A DNA stretch of 37,588 bases from assembly GCA_015680685.1 (NCBI GenBank), contig MNCI01030970.1:1-37588 (forward strand), read 5' to 3'. This stretch comes from Gnetum montanum. Taxonomy: Eukaryota > Streptophyta > Gnetopsida > Gnetales > Gnetaceae. Below, in pieces: positions 10,330 to 19,940 of this stretch. How positions within the stretch are numbered: position 1 is the stretch's first letter; every line of letters begins with the position of its first letter. A program made the position numbers and the translations under genes. Below the pieces are notes generated by a model. The model did not search any database, was not told where the DNA came from, and was given only the letters and a program-made list of their open reading frames with translations.

Positions 10330-11435
10330 AGCCTACCTTCCCACTTATTAATTCTTATCATTATTAAAAGCTTAGTTATGGGGGAGATTCCCCATCCTAA
10401 AAATAATAATTAATAAGTGTTTTTCAACTTTTTGTTTTACAATTTTTCATCATTTTCTCATTTCTTGATCCAAAATTTTATCATCCTTTTCAAATTTTTC
10501 CATTGTTTTTATTTCCTTTGTTTGTAATCTTGATTGTGAATGAAATGACAAGATGTAGCCTAATGAGGTGAGGTTTTCTCTATGTTGTTAAAGTCATGAG
10601 GGATTGATTATCTGGATAGTGAGGCAATGTCATCCCTCCATCCATCCCATTAATAAGAGGTTCTTACCATGGTCATAATGATATTCTTTTCTATCATCAA
10701 ACTAAGAATAAAATCATAATCATTATGTGTAGACAGAAAAGTAGAGAACTAAGGGGAAATGTGAAGGGTGTGACATTAAGGGAGCTTGTGGAATCTCTTT
10801 GATCACTTTTGTATGTTCTATCATGTTGCTAAGGTTGTAATTATATCCTTGTAGATCTAACAAAAATGGAATTAAGAGTAAAATAAGTGTTGCCTTACCA
10901 TGTCACTAGAAAGACATGTTACCCATGCCTAAAGGTAGTCCTCTAGTAAGGTTAACATAAATGAGAATAAAATAAAAAATCACAGAATAAATTTTTAAGG
11001 GTCCCACTTGAAAGACATGTTACCCATGCTTGAAGGTTGATGGCTTCTCAAAAATGAAAAAAAGAAAGGATAAGTGCCATGAATCCTCCCTTAGACAAAA
11101 CACCAAGTGATGATACTCCTTGCGATGGTGGTAGTCTTATGGTTGTAAATCCAAGAGGCAAAATAATGCAATGTCACTAGAACATGGTTGGGACTTGGGT
11201 TGAATCTTGGAAATAAGGGCTAATAATTAATTTAACCATTAAGAACATACAAGGATTTATTATTCCACACCCCATGTCCCAATTTTTACAATCCTTTCTA
11301 AAATCCACATCATCTCACTGCTCGAATGATTATAACTTATAGTTTTATGTAACATAGCGTTATTTTCTCAAATTGGTGGTTCTAACATGTGTGTGTTGAT
11401 AAATAGGTATGCATTGTATTTAATCCCTTTGGTGA
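10330..11435 (+). mobile_element. Post-integrase region of element E
   Basis: TATGGGGGAGATTCC at 10377-10391 and the following T-rich stretch (GTTTTTCAACTTTTTGTTTTACAA) match element F on its own strand at about 16195-16080, which is just past F's integrase. A sequence ACATGTTACCCATGC occurs twice, at 10915 and 11010, and again at 2339. No ORF with a recognisable domain was seen. The region ends where the LTR of element D begins. Confidence 0.5.
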
Positions 11436-12318
11436 TGATGAGCAGCGAGGTGCCCCTATGCTCAACCATATGAATCACAAGTGTTCACGTATGATCTAGT
11501 CAAATTTTGTGGATGGGACTAGTTGTGGTATCTAGATTGTTATCCTTTGATCACAGTTCACTATTTTCCCAGTTAGACTAGTGGTAGCTTTGTCACATAT
11601 GGTTTAGTCCAAAGTGAGGCATATGATGTTGTCTAATTCTACTTTTGCTCATAATGATGATAAATAGATAAATTAATTAAGCTAATGAACAATAGAAAAC
11701 AAGATCTAAACTAACCTAGGCATGATGAGTATCTACTCTTAATTGTTTATATACATCTTGGACTTCATGCAACTACTTTTGGGATTGCCAAGCATATGTC
11801 ACTAGGTGTGCCAAACAATACACTGCTGGATTACCAAGTACTTACACTTAAATGTTCATGAGTAAGGTGTACACATTTCACTTAATGACAGGAATAGTAA
11901 ATAACAATAGATGAAAATGTTAACTAAAGGAAATAGTAAATAATTAACTATTAAAAGCAATAATAATCTAAGTGGATGCTACAATGATGGAAGTAATCTT
12001 GATCTTTATTGCCAGTCATGTAATGTGTCCAAGTACGTCACACTCAAACAAAGGTGTCATATGATTACAAACATCACATTGTAGACATGCACTAGGAATA
12101 ACAGAACTCTCAGAAAGACTATCAAAAACCAAAAACTAAAAGCTATCTTCCTTACATCCCCCTCAATTGTGCATCCAAGTGCTATATTTATTGGCTAACC
12201 CAGAGGAGATGACATTCGATATTTTACATTACTTCCTAGCTCTGACATTAGGTACTTGACATCAGGGCTCCAATGTTGGGTAGTTGACATTAGGACCTAA
12301 CAAATTGATGACTCATCA
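11436..12318 (-). mobile_element. 3' LTR of element D
   Basis: On the minus strand it runs TGATGAGTCATC to GCTGCTCATCA, 883 bp. A GGGGGTA polypurine tract precedes it, which makes it a 3' LTR. Near its start are four ATGTCA-like words (about 12225-12300). Its body matches the LTR at 6904-7773. Confidence 0.8.
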
Positions 12319-12327
12319 TACCCCCAC
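12319..12327 (-). other. Polypurine tract of element D
   Basis: On the minus strand TGTGGGGGTA lies directly before TGATGAGTCATC. The preceding words (ACTCGAGGATGAGTTTTCAT) also recur before the 3' LTR of element F at 14283-14310. Confidence 0.75.
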
Positions 12328-12439
12328 AATTGAATGAAAACTCATCCTCGAGTCAAGCAAAATGAGGAACAACTTTCTTACAAAATATTGGAAAGGCATG
12401 AAATTGTTGATTAACTTAAATAACAAAAAAAATAATATA

Positions 12440-13478
12440 CTCTTACATGCCTTCGTGGTGTAGTACAAAAATGGGACACAATATTACAAGATAAAAATTA
12501 GGAAACTCATGTGGTGCCTAGAGGTTGTGGCTCCTCTATTGGTTACTTCCCTTTGTTGCCAGGCTTGTGAAATTTGTAATGATCAAGCAATGCTTGTAAC
12601 TTTTTGTCTTTTGTCCTTGGATCGTGTATTGTCTAGGCTATTGAGTTGATGTGTGTTGGTGCCAATACATCCCAAGGACATGGTAGTTTTAGAAACATCA
12701 TATTAGCCTTCACATACCAAGTCACAAACTACTGTTGTTCCTCCTCAAAGGCCCTAGCTTTTCCTTTGAGTTCATGCTAATCTATTAATATTCTAGCTAG
12801 GTTTGATGTGACATCCTTCTATCATTGGTAACTAGCTTTAACCACCTCCAATTTGGAGTTTGCCACATGTAGCTTCTGCAAAGTGTCCTTTCGATTTCCA
12901 AACTCTTTTTTGTACAATGCATAGGTGGTTGCTACTTGCTTCTCTAGCTTGTTCTAAGGTTTACCTATTGTTAACATGGCAAGGTTATCATATCTGAGGT
13001 TCGCAAATCCCATGTTTTCTTTCAAATCTTCAATATGTAATCTTTGTTCTTTACTTTTGCTTAGTGGACCAAGGCATAACTATCCAGAATTGGCTACCAC
13101 CTAGTATTTTGTGCTGACAGGGAGCTAATGTGGGCTTTGGCCATCTAGATCTCTTTTTCATTTATTTGTTTATACATGTCTATTTGGTCGCGGAAGTGTT
13201 CCTTCAATTTTTTTGTGCTTCTTGGCCTCATTCTACCATGTGTTGATTTCAATTGCTGATTTCTAACGAATAGCATGGACCTCCTCCATTGAGATGGTTC
13301 TATTTTCTCTAGCCAATCTATTGATGTCCTAGTTGACCCTCACTAGTTGTTCTCTCAATTGGTGAATTCTCTCCTCAAGAATTTTCTTTTGCTTTTTAAC
13401 TATGATCAACCTTGAATTCTTAGTGATGAGCTACTTTTTTTCTTCTTGTACAATAATCAATGCCTTTTGTATGCATGG
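12440..13478 (-). pseudogene. Extra 3' ORF of element D, downstream half (coiled-coil-like)
   Basis: On the minus strand the translation from 13478 downwards is rich in E, K, Q, R and L with heptad-like spacing, for example KKQKKILEERIHQLREQL near 13390-13330 and LARENRTISMEEVHAIR near 13310-13260. It then runs through FEEEQQ and CPWDVLAPTHINS (about 12690-12630) to about 12480. This suggests a long coiled coil. It ends about 150 bases before the polypurine tract, so it lies after pol, where Athila elements carry their extra or env-like ORF. Several stops and at least one frame change break it. Its upstream half is at 26830-28300, separated by element F. Function unknown. Confidence 0.6.
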
Positions 13479-14272
13479 TGATGAGTGGCGAGGTACCCCT
13501 ACACTCAACCATACGAATACAAGCATTTCATGTGCGATCCAGTTGAACTCCAAAGACTAAGTGCTTATGTGCCTTAATGGAACACTCAAGGTTAATCAAT
13601 CGTTGTCTTCCCAAACTTACTTGTATTTTCATAGTTGTATGGTTAAGTAAGCTTGAGGTATATGATTTATATAGCTTTTTGTCTTTTTATGTGTTCTACT
13701 AATAAAGGAAAGGGAGAGAGAACTAAGTGACTAACTTACATTAACTATTCATTAACCAGTTCCTAAATGTTCCTAACACCAGTGTCCATTCCCACTTGCC
13801 GTACACATCTTGAATTGGTGCAACATTACTGGGATTACCAAACACTAATCGTTACTAGGTTACCAAGTGCTACATGCATGCTCGAAGTGGTCATACTGAG
13901 TGTATTTAACTAAGGGGGTTGAAGGTTGAGAAAGATATTAATTAACTAGGAAAGCATTAAATAATAATTAATTACTAATTAGCTTAATCTGTATACTTCA
14001 AGGTTTATCATAAAGTTCATCTTTATTGCCATACACAAAATTGTGCTCAGGTACAAATTGCTTGAATAAAGATCCATTCACTCTATGACTCCTACTGCAA
14101 GTACACAGAAATAATTCTAACTCTGGAATAACTAAATTGCAAGAATTTGGCTAAGGGTCTAAGTCTAACTCTCTTGGTACAAAGGGTGCCACCTCTTATT
14201 TATAGAAGATGAGGTAGGACGCGATATCATGTATGCGATATCGTGTGGTGGATGTGATATCGTAGCTCATCA
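13479..14272 (-). mobile_element. 3' LTR of element F
   Basis: On the minus strand it runs TGATGAGCTACG to GCCACTCATCA, 794 bp. U3 holds three GATATC words (plus-strand span 14222-14262). TATAAATA lies at 14204-14197. By eye it matches the 5' LTR at roughly nine bases in ten. Confidence 0.9.
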
Positions 14273-14283
14273 TACCCCCATGA
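14273..14283 (-). other. Polypurine tract of element F
   Basis: On the minus strand CATGGGGGTA directly precedes TGATGAGC. It matches the tract before the 3' LTR of element D. Confidence 0.8.
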
Positions 14284-16329
14284 CTGAATGAAAACTTGTC
14301 CTTGAGTTCCTTAAAAAATATTGGGAAGGTATGGGATTATTGACTTGAATAACAACTAATGGTGAATGGGATGATGTGTGAATGGATCAATCATTACAAT
14401 ACATGACAACATTAGTGTTCATGACTACAAGAGTGAACACTATACACAATTGGGATCCAGCCTTATTTGGTAGCTAAGAGAGAAGAGAGAGAGAGAAATG
14501 AAGAAGATGTGTTGCTGCCGATGCCAAGATTGTGCCTTCCATTGTCCATCCATAACCTCACCATCAATCTTGTTCCTTGCACTATCGTTCCAGTACCATT
14601 CTATACTAAGTGTTTCCTCCAAGTCTAGTCCATTGTTGTATGATTTCCATCTGCACACACAACTTAGTCACATATGAGCAAGGATAAGTAAATCACAATA
14701 CAGTTGATACCTTGCCTCGGTGTAAGGTCCATTAGCTAAGTTGTGATATGGTCGATATGGATTCTAGAGACATAACACTGGTGACTAACCAAGGTGTAGG
14801 GGTTAGGAAAAATTGGAAAAATTGAACCAGGGCTCCCATGACTAAGAGTGATCCTCCAGTAGCGAGAGAATGGAAAAAGATAAGGAATAAGAAAGATGGA
14901 GTTAAAGAAACATTGACAATGCCGATAAAATGGATGTTAGAGGTGGGAATGAACAAGACAAATGTTGATTGTGGAAATTTTTAAGGGAAAGAAGTTAACT
15001 GATGCACCAAATAGAAATGCCAGTGGGTCCTCCCCAAAGCAGGCTCATGCCCTTAATGCCCTGATAATCCCACATTCAAAGATTCTGTAGGCTCTAGAAA
15101 TGTCATTTGGAAGCAAGAGTTAAAGTCTTAACCACAAGAATTTACCAAAGAAAAAACAATGCATCGACCAAAATATAGACCACTAATACAATCGACAATG
15201 AGGTGGAAAATGGAGAAAGAATGATGGGAAGAAGAGAATGGAATGGAGTCCCAAGAACAAGGTGGTGTATAACCCCTTGTGTATGTATGGTTAATGTGAC
15301 TGAGTAGATCTCATTCCAAATCCAACCTCAAAAATCCGCCTCTAGTGACTTCGCATTAATACACTTGGCCAATCCATCCACTTGAAGTAATAAGAATGCT
15401 TCTACCAAAGAGTCACCACCATTCCGAGGAAATGAGAAAGGGAAAAGTAGGAAGTGAGAGAGGGCCTTAGAGGAAACATGTTTGTTTAGTTCCATAACTA
15501 GTTATTGTAGCCCAAATAATTATTTTTTCTAAGGGGTGTGCTTTGAATTCTCACTATTTTTTTTGCATGAGAACCACACCATGCAAAGACTTATTTTTAT
15601 TGGCTCAGCTTCTCAAAAATGGAGCAACGTTGGAATGGTAAGCAAAACTTAAGAAGAAAACATCCAAGCACCCAAGAGAATAGCTAGCATAAATGCATCA
15701 AATCCTCTTGAAGTCACACCCTTTTCAGTCCTTGAATCCTTCTTTAGTTTAAGAAATGCCTAGTCACCAATTTGTTAATAGTTTTATTATTAAAGAAAGG
15801 GACTGTACAGTTCCAAGCCAAGAGAGACCATAGAAATTCATGGATGCATGGATGATGTGGATTCATTGCCTATTATATCAAAAGAACCATACCTTAGTAT
15901 CAAAATTATAACTCAAAGGTAAAAACCAAACATTAGCAATCAATAGAATACAGTTGATACCACGATCAGGAGAACCTATTAGGTGACGAATCTAACAAAA
16001 TCAAAACAACAAACAAAGAAAAAAAAAACAAAACAAAACAAATAGTCACACAAAGAAATGAAAAAGTATAAGCTATGTTGCAAAACAAAAACAAGAAAAG
16101 TTAAATAAATTTGTAAAACAAAAATGTGTAAAAAAAATTAATAAGGAACTGAGGGCCTCAAATGGTTAGTAGAGGTGGCCGTCTCCCCCATGATTGAGTT
16201 GGAAGGAGGAGATCCAAAATAGTGAGTAGGGTCATCCCTTCTCAAAGGTATTATGTGCATTGGCTGTTTTAAATTCATGGAAGGGTTTGGTCTATTGCAC
16301 ATTGAATAATAATCTCTTATCAGGGCTCT
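14284..16329 (-). mobile_element. Post-integrase 3' region of element F
   Basis: About 2 kb between the end of integrase and the polypurine tract, where an extra or env-like ORF would be. A conserved ATGGGGGAGAC lies at about 16195-16185. Then comes a T-rich part with an A-rich plus-strand run at 16010-16040. About 15000-15590 is similar to 2265-2850. Short open frames (16138-16332, 14732-14956, 14440-14658) have no domain I recognise; the one at 14732-14956 is hydrophobic. An exact 15-base repeat, AATACAGTTGATACC, occurs at 14697-14711 and 15947-15961. Confidence 0.5.
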
Positions 16330-16452
16330 CAAGTTTGTATATGGTCATGACCCCTGAAGGGAAGGTTATATGAATAATGTAAGGTTCTTCCCACATTGTT
16401 TGAAATTTTGTGCATTGTGGCACATGTGTGGGTTTCTAGTAGAAAACCTTAT
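16330..16452 (-). pseudogene. Element F integrase C-terminus, cut off by the solo LTR
   Basis: On the minus strand the frame from 16452 reads through MWEEPYIIHITFPSG and YKLESPDKRLLFNVQ. This matches the GPY/F-type end of Ty3/gypsy integrases (usual form 'W.GPY.V...FP.G....Y....'). It continues the integrase that stops at 19936. When one copy of the 5-base target duplication is ignored, the reading frame is the same on both sides. Confidence 0.8.
16448..16452. repeat. Target-site duplication CTTAT, left copy
   Basis: Identical to 19936-19940 on the other side of the solo LTR. Confidence 0.85.
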
Positions 16453-17660
16453 TGTTGGTGACCATTTGGGATGTGATCGCCAACGAGTGTCCTCGAATAG
16501 GATTTAGGTGCCTACTGGTCTCTGGCAATACCAAGGCCCAGACACCTCCAAATAAACTCAATAGTTAATGTGATTATGTGTGTGTGCTGTTGCGGTGTGT
16601 GGTTGAGAAAAATGAAACGATTGTGTTGTGTGTAAACTACAAATGACTTATCAATAAGAGATTTAGCCAACTTTTCCACGTACTGTGAGTTGTTGAGAGT
16701 TCCTATTTTGTTTAATTGCCTAGTCTACGTGGTCCTTATAATACCTACTTATAACAAATAAAATTTCGCAAAAAAATTTGAGCAGAACTCCATGAATCTA
16801 CTTATAATTTTCCCCAGAGAAAGAGGTAGTTCCATAAGAAAACTAGAAATAGAGCAAGATTCAATGGAAATAGACAAAAAAGAAAGCAGATTTGTGTTAA
16901 GACCTCAAATATTTAAACAAGATAAAATGATACGAGTAAACACTTTGCAATAAAGCTATCCCAAATTTAATATCTACGAATTGTTCAAACTTCCAAGGCT
17001 CAAATAAGCAATTTCTTCAAGACAATCCTACTACGTTACCAAAAAATTGCTGCATAAACTATCACGTACGAGACTCCATTTTGGCTAGATAATAGATGTC
17101 AACAATTGCATTCAATAGAACCTTCAAAAGACTTGGACAATTTTTGATTGAAATACCACGGAGATTCACTTTAAAGATAAAAAGAAGCTATTCTGGTCCC
17201 ATCAAAATACCAAAGCTTTTCTGAACCCTCTTGACTATTGAATCATTCAACAGCATGACTACAAGTAGAGGCTCTCTTACAACAATCTCAATAGCGGTTC
17301 TTATACATTGCATAATAATCAAATTCACTACTAAAATGCTCTTAAGGCTTTCAAACACAAGCTCTTCTATAGAAAAATTTTAATAGAAATTTTCAATTAT
17401 GCAACAAGAACAATAAGAGCAATCTAAAAATCCCAAAATTACTTGCCAAGGATGATACTATCTAAACCACTAGCTAAACAATTTAAACAAAATAAAAAAT
17501 AAAAAACATAACTCAGAGGACTATGACAAAGAGGTTGAAATCTTTTCTTTAGCAAGCCATCTTACAAGCAATCTTTCACAATGTGTGATTCCAAGTGTGA
17601 CCCAAAGTGTGGTCAAGTGTGTGATGATCCCAAAGTGATATCTTTTCTCTTACCCCTAAA

Positions 17661-17671
17661 GCCTTTTTATA
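17661..17671 (-). promoter_or_regulatory. TATA box of LTR-1
   Basis: TATAAAAAGGC on the minus strand, in the same context as in copies A and LTR-2. Confidence 0.6.
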
Positions 17672-17736
17672 GGGTTAAAAAGGTAGTTACATTCTAAAAT
17701 ATCTTAGCTAACTTTTCTCCCAAGTAAAGAAGTTAA

Positions 17737-17783
17737 TTACTTGCCCAACAAGTTAGGAGACCTTACTTGCCCAACAAGTTAGG
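17737..17783 (-). repeat. Two 21-base direct repeats upstream of the LTR-1 TATA box
   Basis: TTACTTGCCCAACAAGTTAGG occurs exactly at 17737-17757 and 17763-17783. LTR-2 has different short tandem units at the matching place (30411-30450). Confidence 0.8.
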
Positions 17784-17840
17784 TAAGTTACAAAAATTTT
17801 GGGTGGTTGTAACCACCATAGAGATAAAAAAGCTGTAGCT

Positions 17841-17920
17841 GACAAGTGTCCCATGTAGTTTCCAAGTGGCCCATTCAATTGACAAGTGGCCTTTTTAGTT
17901 GCCAAGTGTCTTCATGGTAA
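17841..17920 (-). repeat. Four 20-base tandem repeats with CACTTG boxes
   Basis: Four consecutive 20-base units start at 17841, 17861, 17881 and 17901. Each contains CAAGTG (CACTTG on the sense strand), an E-box word. They lie about 170-260 bases upstream of the LTR TATA box and so may be an enhancer. Confidence 0.75.
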
Positions 17921-18077
17921 TAAAAATTAAAATTAGCTACAAATATCATAGTTGTAACTATCATAGGAAGTTACAACTTCCATAGGAATAAAAGGGATAA
18001 TAGCCAAATGTCCCCTTTATATAGGATGTTACACAAATATCCCATAACTTTCTTTTCCTTTTTAAATCATAAAATGT

Positions 18078-18083
18078 TTTATT
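18078..18083 (-). promoter_or_regulatory. AATAAA downstream of the cyclophilin fragment
   Basis: AATAAA on the minus strand, about 300 bases after the end of the cyclophilin frame. It could be the poly(A) signal of the captured transcript. Weak evidence in AT-rich DNA. Confidence 0.3.
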
Positions 18084-18388
18084 TAAATCATAGTAATAGA
18101 GATAGTAACCATGGAGTTGTTGCATACATGGATAGATAAAATATATACGTATGTAGGTACAGCCAAATGCATAAGTGGAGTTGCAATGCCACATTTTCAG
18201 CATAAGGTAGATGTCATGTGAAGCACCGTTGGTCACATACATCAGTGACTCTTGGCTTACCCAACACATGGTCCAATTATCGCTGCAATAACATGAAATC
18301 ACAAGAGCCGTCACTACCGTAGCTACTCCTTCCATGAAACACCAGAGAGGTGCACACTTATGTCCACTGTTTGGTACCGTTGTTTCTG

Positions 18389-18658
18389 TCAGGTACATTG
18401 CATAGTTGTAATGTCACCAGTGCCATTTCCATGAGTGAAGTCACCACCCTGGCACATGAAGCTAGGGATCACACGATGGAAGGTGGAACCGTTGTAATGT
18501 AGAGGCTTTCCACTTCGACTAGTGCCCTTCTCCCCTATACACAGCGCATGAAAGTTCTCCATCATCCTTGGAACCACGTCCTTGTAAAGCTCCATCACAA
18601 CACGCCCGGCAGGGGCACCACCGATCTCGAGGTCAAAGAAAACAGTTGGGCTCACCAT
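18389..18658 (-). pseudogene. Cyclophilin (peptidyl-prolyl isomerase) 5' fragment captured in an LTR
   Basis: Cyclophilins catalyse cis-trans isomerisation of proline peptide bonds. The frame opens at ATG 18658 and keeps the N-terminal half of a single-domain plant cyclophilin: [20 protein letters not shown], then [12 protein letters not shown], the plant-type insertion SRSGKPLHY, and the active-site stretch [15 protein letters not shown]. That includes the arginine of FHRVIP and the glutamine of CQGGDF. Similarity stops after GNGTG, near residue 83 of the usual ~172, and a stop follows at residue 90. The conserved second half, with the tryptophan and histidine of the ligand pocket, is missing. 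It lies in the sense direction inside the solo LTR. Confident family call; no active enzyme is possible. Confidence 0.92.
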
Positions 18659-18720
18659 TCTATCTCGATCAGATCGGGTAAAAAATAGAAACCGTCAAAG
18701 ATCGAAAAACCCTAGCACTT
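18659..18720 (-). promoter_or_regulatory. Captured cyclophilin leader with telobox-like word
   Basis: CTAGGGTTTTTCGATC (AAACCCTAG on plus, 18707-18715) lies about 50 bases upstream of the cyclophilin ATG. Such AAACCCTA words are common near the transcription start of plant housekeeping genes. This suggests the capture included the host 5' leader and not just coding sequence. Confidence 0.5.
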
Positions 18721-18995
18721 ATAAAAAATCCACTAATGCCTGCAGATCAGTTGCTGTCTCGCCATTTCTGCAAACTGACGAAGAACTAGAGAATGAACTG
18801 CGGCTGAGACAGTAACGCTGAAAATTAGTATTGCAGGACCTCCTAGTAGAGCAACGTTCTTCTGGCTTGTTCACCTCCATTAGATTGCCAGCGGTAGCTT
18901 AAAAAAACCCTCGGCCATCATGAAATTCATCCACAACAACTTCTTTATTCTTAGTTTTCCAAAACTATGATTCTACTTCAAAGGCATCCTCAATT

Positions 18996-19660
18996 TTAGA
19001 ATCCGATCCATAAGAATTGATACTGGTGGCTGTAGTAATTCGCGTGTTGTAGCTGGAAATGGTAAAAATAGGCCTCCAAGGTTTGAATCCCAGGCATTAT
19101 TTGCCATAATTTCCACCTAGGGATGGGCCCTGTTGACATCATCTGGTTTATTTGTAGTCTATTTCCCATTAACATCTTACTGATCAACATATTGCCTAAG
19201 CTTTTCCATTCTTTGACAAGTTCGTATTTCTTTTGAAATTCTTTCCAAATTATTTTAGGCAAAGTGCAGATACCTTCAACAAATATGGGCAGCCTAAAAC
19301 ACTGTTTTCTACCATCTTTCCCTAAGGATAGCTCTTGCTCATTCTTTATTAGTATCCAAATGATCAATTCCTGAAAGTATTTCTAATAATAAAGAATTCC
19401 TTGCTTGTCAGTTCATTCACCATTGGCACATTATCTCTTGCAATCTTCTATTCACTGTCTCTCATATGTGCATCATTATTTCCACCAATAATGTTGTGGT
19501 CTCCCAGATATGCATGACTTTCCTCCTTAAGGGCTCCATGCAAGGAATGCTTTAGCTGATGATGTAGACAACCAATGATGTTGCTTTGAGGACAATACTC
19601 TAGTATACATAATCCACTTCACAGCATGTTCCAAATGAGAGTTAGATAGACCTCTGGAAT
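18996..19660 (-). pseudogene. Unidentified coding-like sequence in LTR-1
   Basis: Two frames look more protein-like than their surroundings: 19367-18996 (123 codons, with LPIFVEGICTLPKIIWKEF and MSTGPIPRWKLWQIMPGIQT) and an interrupted frame at about 19540-19380 (KEESHAYLGDHNIIGGNND, DNVPMVNELTSKEFFIIRN). I do not recognise the protein. It lies between the LTR start and the cyclophilin leader, on the same strand. It could be a second captured gene piece, part of the family's own U3, or chance. Confidence 0.35.
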
Positions 19661-19935
19661 ATCCACAAAAGAGATGGGCATGTAAAAGTTCCAACCTAGT
19701 GAATTTTGAGAAGCAAAATCATATGCTTGTTTCCCATGCTAAGTATCAGTCTGATTGATAATCTGGAGAATTAAAATTAGGGAGAATAAATGCAACCCAT
19801 CTCATCCGATCTTTTTTTAGCGAGTGACAGGAATCAATACCTTCATCTTGTCATTTCAATAGTTCTATTGAAATATTTTGAAGGTTTCAATCATCTCATA
19901 TCTCTGTTCCATGAAATGGGTAAAATGTGCCAACA

Positions 19936-19940
19936 CTTAT
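19936..19940. repeat. Target-site duplication CTTAT, right copy
   Basis: Identical to 16448-16452. On the sense strand of F it reads ATAAG and falls within the integrase codons for ...GDK. Confidence 0.85.

Larger units (their letters stand above)
6904..11435 (+). mobile_element. Athila-like element E, gag-bearing but lacking pol
   Basis: It has a 5' LTR, a PBS-like site and gag on +. At about 10330 it passes straight into sequence resembling the post-integrase part of element F (TATGGGGGAGA at 10377-10387). Nothing resembling protease, RT, RNase H or integrase lies between. No 3' LTR of its own is seen. At 11436 it meets the LTR of element D on the other strand, probably an insertion. E and D have LTRs of the same family (870 and 883 bp). 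Confidence 0.65.
16453..19935 (-). mobile_element. Solo LTR of the Tat-like family with captured host DNA (LTR-1)
   Basis: On the minus strand it starts TGTTGGCACATTTT at 19935 and ends GGTCACCAACA at 16453, 3483 bp. CTTAT flanks it on both sides (16448-16452 and 19936-19940), a perfect 5-base target duplication. Its last ~1.35 kb matches LTR copy A and LTR-2. Its first ~35 bases match the start of LTR-2 (31921). The middle does not match LTR-2; it contains a cyclophilin fragment (18389-18658) and other coding-like sequence. TATA is at 17671-17661. No internal region remains, so it is a solo LTR left by LTR-LTR recombination. Confidence 0.9.

Noticed and set aside
15947-15975. tRNA-Met-type primer binding site (GGTATCAACTG on minus)
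   Set aside because: No LTR end with CA precedes it, and it lies inside the 3' region of F, which has its own tRNA-Asp-type PBS.
17961-18398. 145-codon minus-strand ORF downstream of the cyclophilin fragment
   Set aside because: It overlaps the end of the cyclophilin frame in another phase, is rich in Y, C and W as read-through of AT-rich DNA tends to be, and has no domain. I treat it as non-coding, possibly captured 3' UTR.
18389-18658. A functional cyclophilin gene
   Set aside because: The frame stops at 90 codons and the conserved second half is absent nearby. It lies inside a repeat LTR.
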